This document shows, piece after piece, positions 6,577 to 7,779 of a stretch of 7,779 nucleotides of DNA. The stretch spans positions 1 through 7,779 of the forward strand of contig CAMZFU010000042.1 in assembly GCA_947306185.1 (NCBI GenBank), read 5' to 3'. A model generated the notes under the pieces. That model saw only the letters and a list, made by a program, of their open reading frames with translations. It was not told the DNA's origin and searched no databases. The DNA is from an uncultured Pseudomonadota bacterium. Its GTDB lineage: Bacteria; Pseudomonadota; Alphaproteobacteria; Rs-D84. How positions within the stretch are numbered: position 1 is the first letter of the stretch; each line of letters starts with the position of its first letter. The position numbers and the translations under genes were made by a program.

Positions 6577-6586
6577 AAAAGGTATG
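6558..6586. repeat. Dyad across the divergent pilin/uvrC promoters
   Basis: CATACTTTTAT (6558-6568) is mirrored by ATAAAAGGTATG (6575-6586), whose reverse complement is CATACCTTTTAT; the arms differ by one extra base. The 6-bp centre (6569-6574) and the right arm cover both -10 boxes and the uvrC start codon. It may be an operator for a dimeric regulator or simply the symmetry of a two-way promoter. Confidence 0.55.
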
Positions 6587-6600
6587 AATATTCAATTCAA
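6572..6600 (-). promoter_or_regulatory. Candidate promoter of the pilin-rluC-asmA run
   Basis: On the minus strand TTGAAT (6600-6595) and TATGAT (6577-6572) are separated by exactly 17 bases. The expected start is near 6565, giving a leader of about 32 nt that contains the AAGGA site at 6544-6540. The -35 box lies inside the first codons of uvrC. Confidence 0.6.
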
Positions 6601-7779
6601 CCATTTAATTGTTAATGCACCAAATTCCCCTGGCGTGTACCGTATGTACGACGCAGATGGGAACTTGTTGTATGTAGGCAAAGCCAAAAATTTGGCCAAT
6701 CGGTTGGCGCAATATACCGATATATCTAAACTTGAACCACATAAACAGGTTATGCGGTCGCTTGTCGCACGTGTCGAATGGGAAATCACCCCCACGGAAT
6801 CGGATGCGTTGATATTGGAAGAAAAACTTATTAAAACCGAAAAACCGAAATATAACATTATGCTAACCGATGGGAAAATGTACCCAATGTTGGCTTTAAC
6901 AAATCATAAGTTTCCACGATTATTAAAATTTCGTGGCAAGATATCACAAAAACGTGATGTATATGGCCCATATCCGTCGGTTCAATCATTAAATGAAACA
7001 ATCAAAATGATTCAGAAAGTATGTCGCATCAGAACATGCAACGATACGTTTATGAATAATCGCACACGTCCATGCTTGCTATACCAAATTGGAAGATGCA
7101 GCGCACCGTGTACAATACCTGTTTCCGATTATGATGAAAATGTAAAACTTGCACGAAGAATTTTAACCGGCGATAGTGAGCCAATAATAACAGAACTATC
7201 TGAACAAATGAAAAAATTATCCGATAATATGGACTATGAAAATGCCGGAATTGTTCGTGATAAAATTGCGGCTCTAACCAAAACATCAATTCGCGGTATA
7301 CGAACAAATACGCCGTATAGAGCAAAATCTTATGATAATACAAATTGGAATGAAACTGTATCCGAAATGGAAAAATGGATTGGCACAAAAATAAATTATG
7401 TTGGTGTTTTTGATAATTCGCATTTGTTCGGCACAAATCCGGTTGGCGCAATGATTGCATTTGGTCATGATGGTTTTATAAAAAGCGGATATCGCCATTT
7501 TAAATTACACGACCGCGCACGCGCCGGAAATGATATTGCGATGATGCAAGAATTTGTATCCCGTGCCATCGAAAACAGTCCCGAAATAGATTTAATAATT
7601 GTTGATGGTGGACGCGCACAATGGAACATTGCACATGAAACCGCACCAAACATTCCAATTGTTGGCGTTACCAAGGGCGAAGTCCGTAATGGTGATGAAC
7701 ATTTTATTATGCCGGACGGTTCCGAATATCATGATATGCCAAAAGATTCCAAATTATTTTTATTGTTGCGCCATGTCCG
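6584..7779 (+). CDS. uvrC: Excinuclease ABC subunit C, compact form (3' end outside window)
   Basis: The first 398 residues are visible. UvrC is recruited by UvrB to damaged DNA and cuts both sides of the lesion. The GIY-YIG nuclease (3' cut) is at about 16-92: PGVYRMYD, YVGKAK with Tyr30, Arg40, Glu79 and KPKYN. Cysteines C152, C164, C172 and C176 have the 12-8-4 spacing of the UvrC 4Fe-4S ligands. The UVR motif that binds UvrB is at about 204-233. The RNase H-like nuclease (5' cut) begins at about 270: FDNSH (Asp277), NDIAMM (Asp317), IVDGG (Asp341). The helix-hairpin-helix end would lie beyond the window. Only about 38 residues separate the UVR motif from the nuclease, where E. coli UvrC has about 150, so the middle segment is missing in frame. 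ATG at 6584 fits the family N-terminus, but no ribosome site is correctly spaced: AAAGG abuts the ATG. Confidence 0.95.
   Translation, partial: MNIQFNHLIVNAPNSPGVYRMYDADGNLLYVGKAKNLANRLAQYTDISKLEPHKQVMRSLVARVEWEITPTESDALILEEKLIKTEKPKYNIMLTDGKMYPMLALTNHKFPRLLKFRGKISQKRDVYGPYPSVQSLNETIKMIQKVCRIRTCNDTFMNNRTRPCLLYQIGRCSAPCTIPVSDYDENVKLARRILTGDSEPIITELSEQMKKLSDNMDYENAGIVRDKIAALTKTSIRGIRTNTPYRAKSYDNTNWNETVSEMEKWIGTKINYVGVFDNSHLFGTNPVGAMIAFGHDGFIKSGYRHFKLHDRARAGNDIAMMQEFVSRAIENSPEIDLIIVDGGRAQWNIAHETAPNIPIVGVTKGEVRNGDEHFIMPDGSEYHDMPKDSKLFLLLRHV

Noticed and set aside
7050..7460. 136-codon minus-strand open frame opposite uvrC
   Set aside because: It is antisense to the uvrC region encoding the Fe-S cysteines, UVR motif and nuclease; it has no recognisable motif and a low-complexity His/Phe/Tyr-rich product.

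Overview
The window reads as chromosomal DNA from an AT-leaning, gene-dense Gram-negative bacterium, most likely an alphaproteobacterium. The evidence is the RluC, AsmA, DnaN and UvrC sequences together with a pilin beginning GRSMIEMLGVLAI. From memory, that pilin style and secreted proteins carrying LEYIQSTGTQYIDTG recur in uncultured, gut-associated alphaproteobacterial lineages. The placement is inference. No rRNA, tRNA, CRISPR array, transposase or phage gene was seen.

Layout: (1) 3-188 (+) is the C-terminal tail of an unrecognised protein, followed by a strong hairpin terminator. (2) 189-460 has no gene. It holds two terminators and an imperfect long inverted repeat made of two GAAA-loop palindromic units. 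(3) 461-1480 (-) encodes a secreted protein with a LamG-like C-terminal domain. (4) 1481-1752 is a non-coding stretch with a promoter, two stacked minus-strand terminators, a 10-bp direct repeat and a small hairpin. (5) 1753-6532 (-) is a run of four genes in the order pilin, rluC, asmA-like, dnaN. The first three are tightly packed (gaps of 3 and 13 bp). dnaN follows after 93 bp and has its own candidate promoter. (6) 6533-6583 is a compact divergent promoter region. (7) 6584-7779 (+) is the 5' two thirds of uvrC, which runs off the window.

The genes serve unrelated household and envelope jobs: the replication clamp (DnaN), excision repair (UvrC), 23S rRNA pseudouridylation (RluC), an inner-membrane-anchored AsmA-family protein, a type IV pilin-like protein and a secreted LamG-like protein. 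I see no defence system or metabolic cluster.

The most notable observations are: a UvrC that keeps all its catalytic and Fe-S residues but lacks about 120 residues between the UVR motif and the RNase H-like nuclease; a divergent promoter whose two -10 boxes lie on the same base pairs inside a dyad, with uvrC possibly leaderless; a nearly identical terminator stem reused in three intergenic sites; and a family of short GAAA-loop palindromes, one copy of which serves as a terminator.
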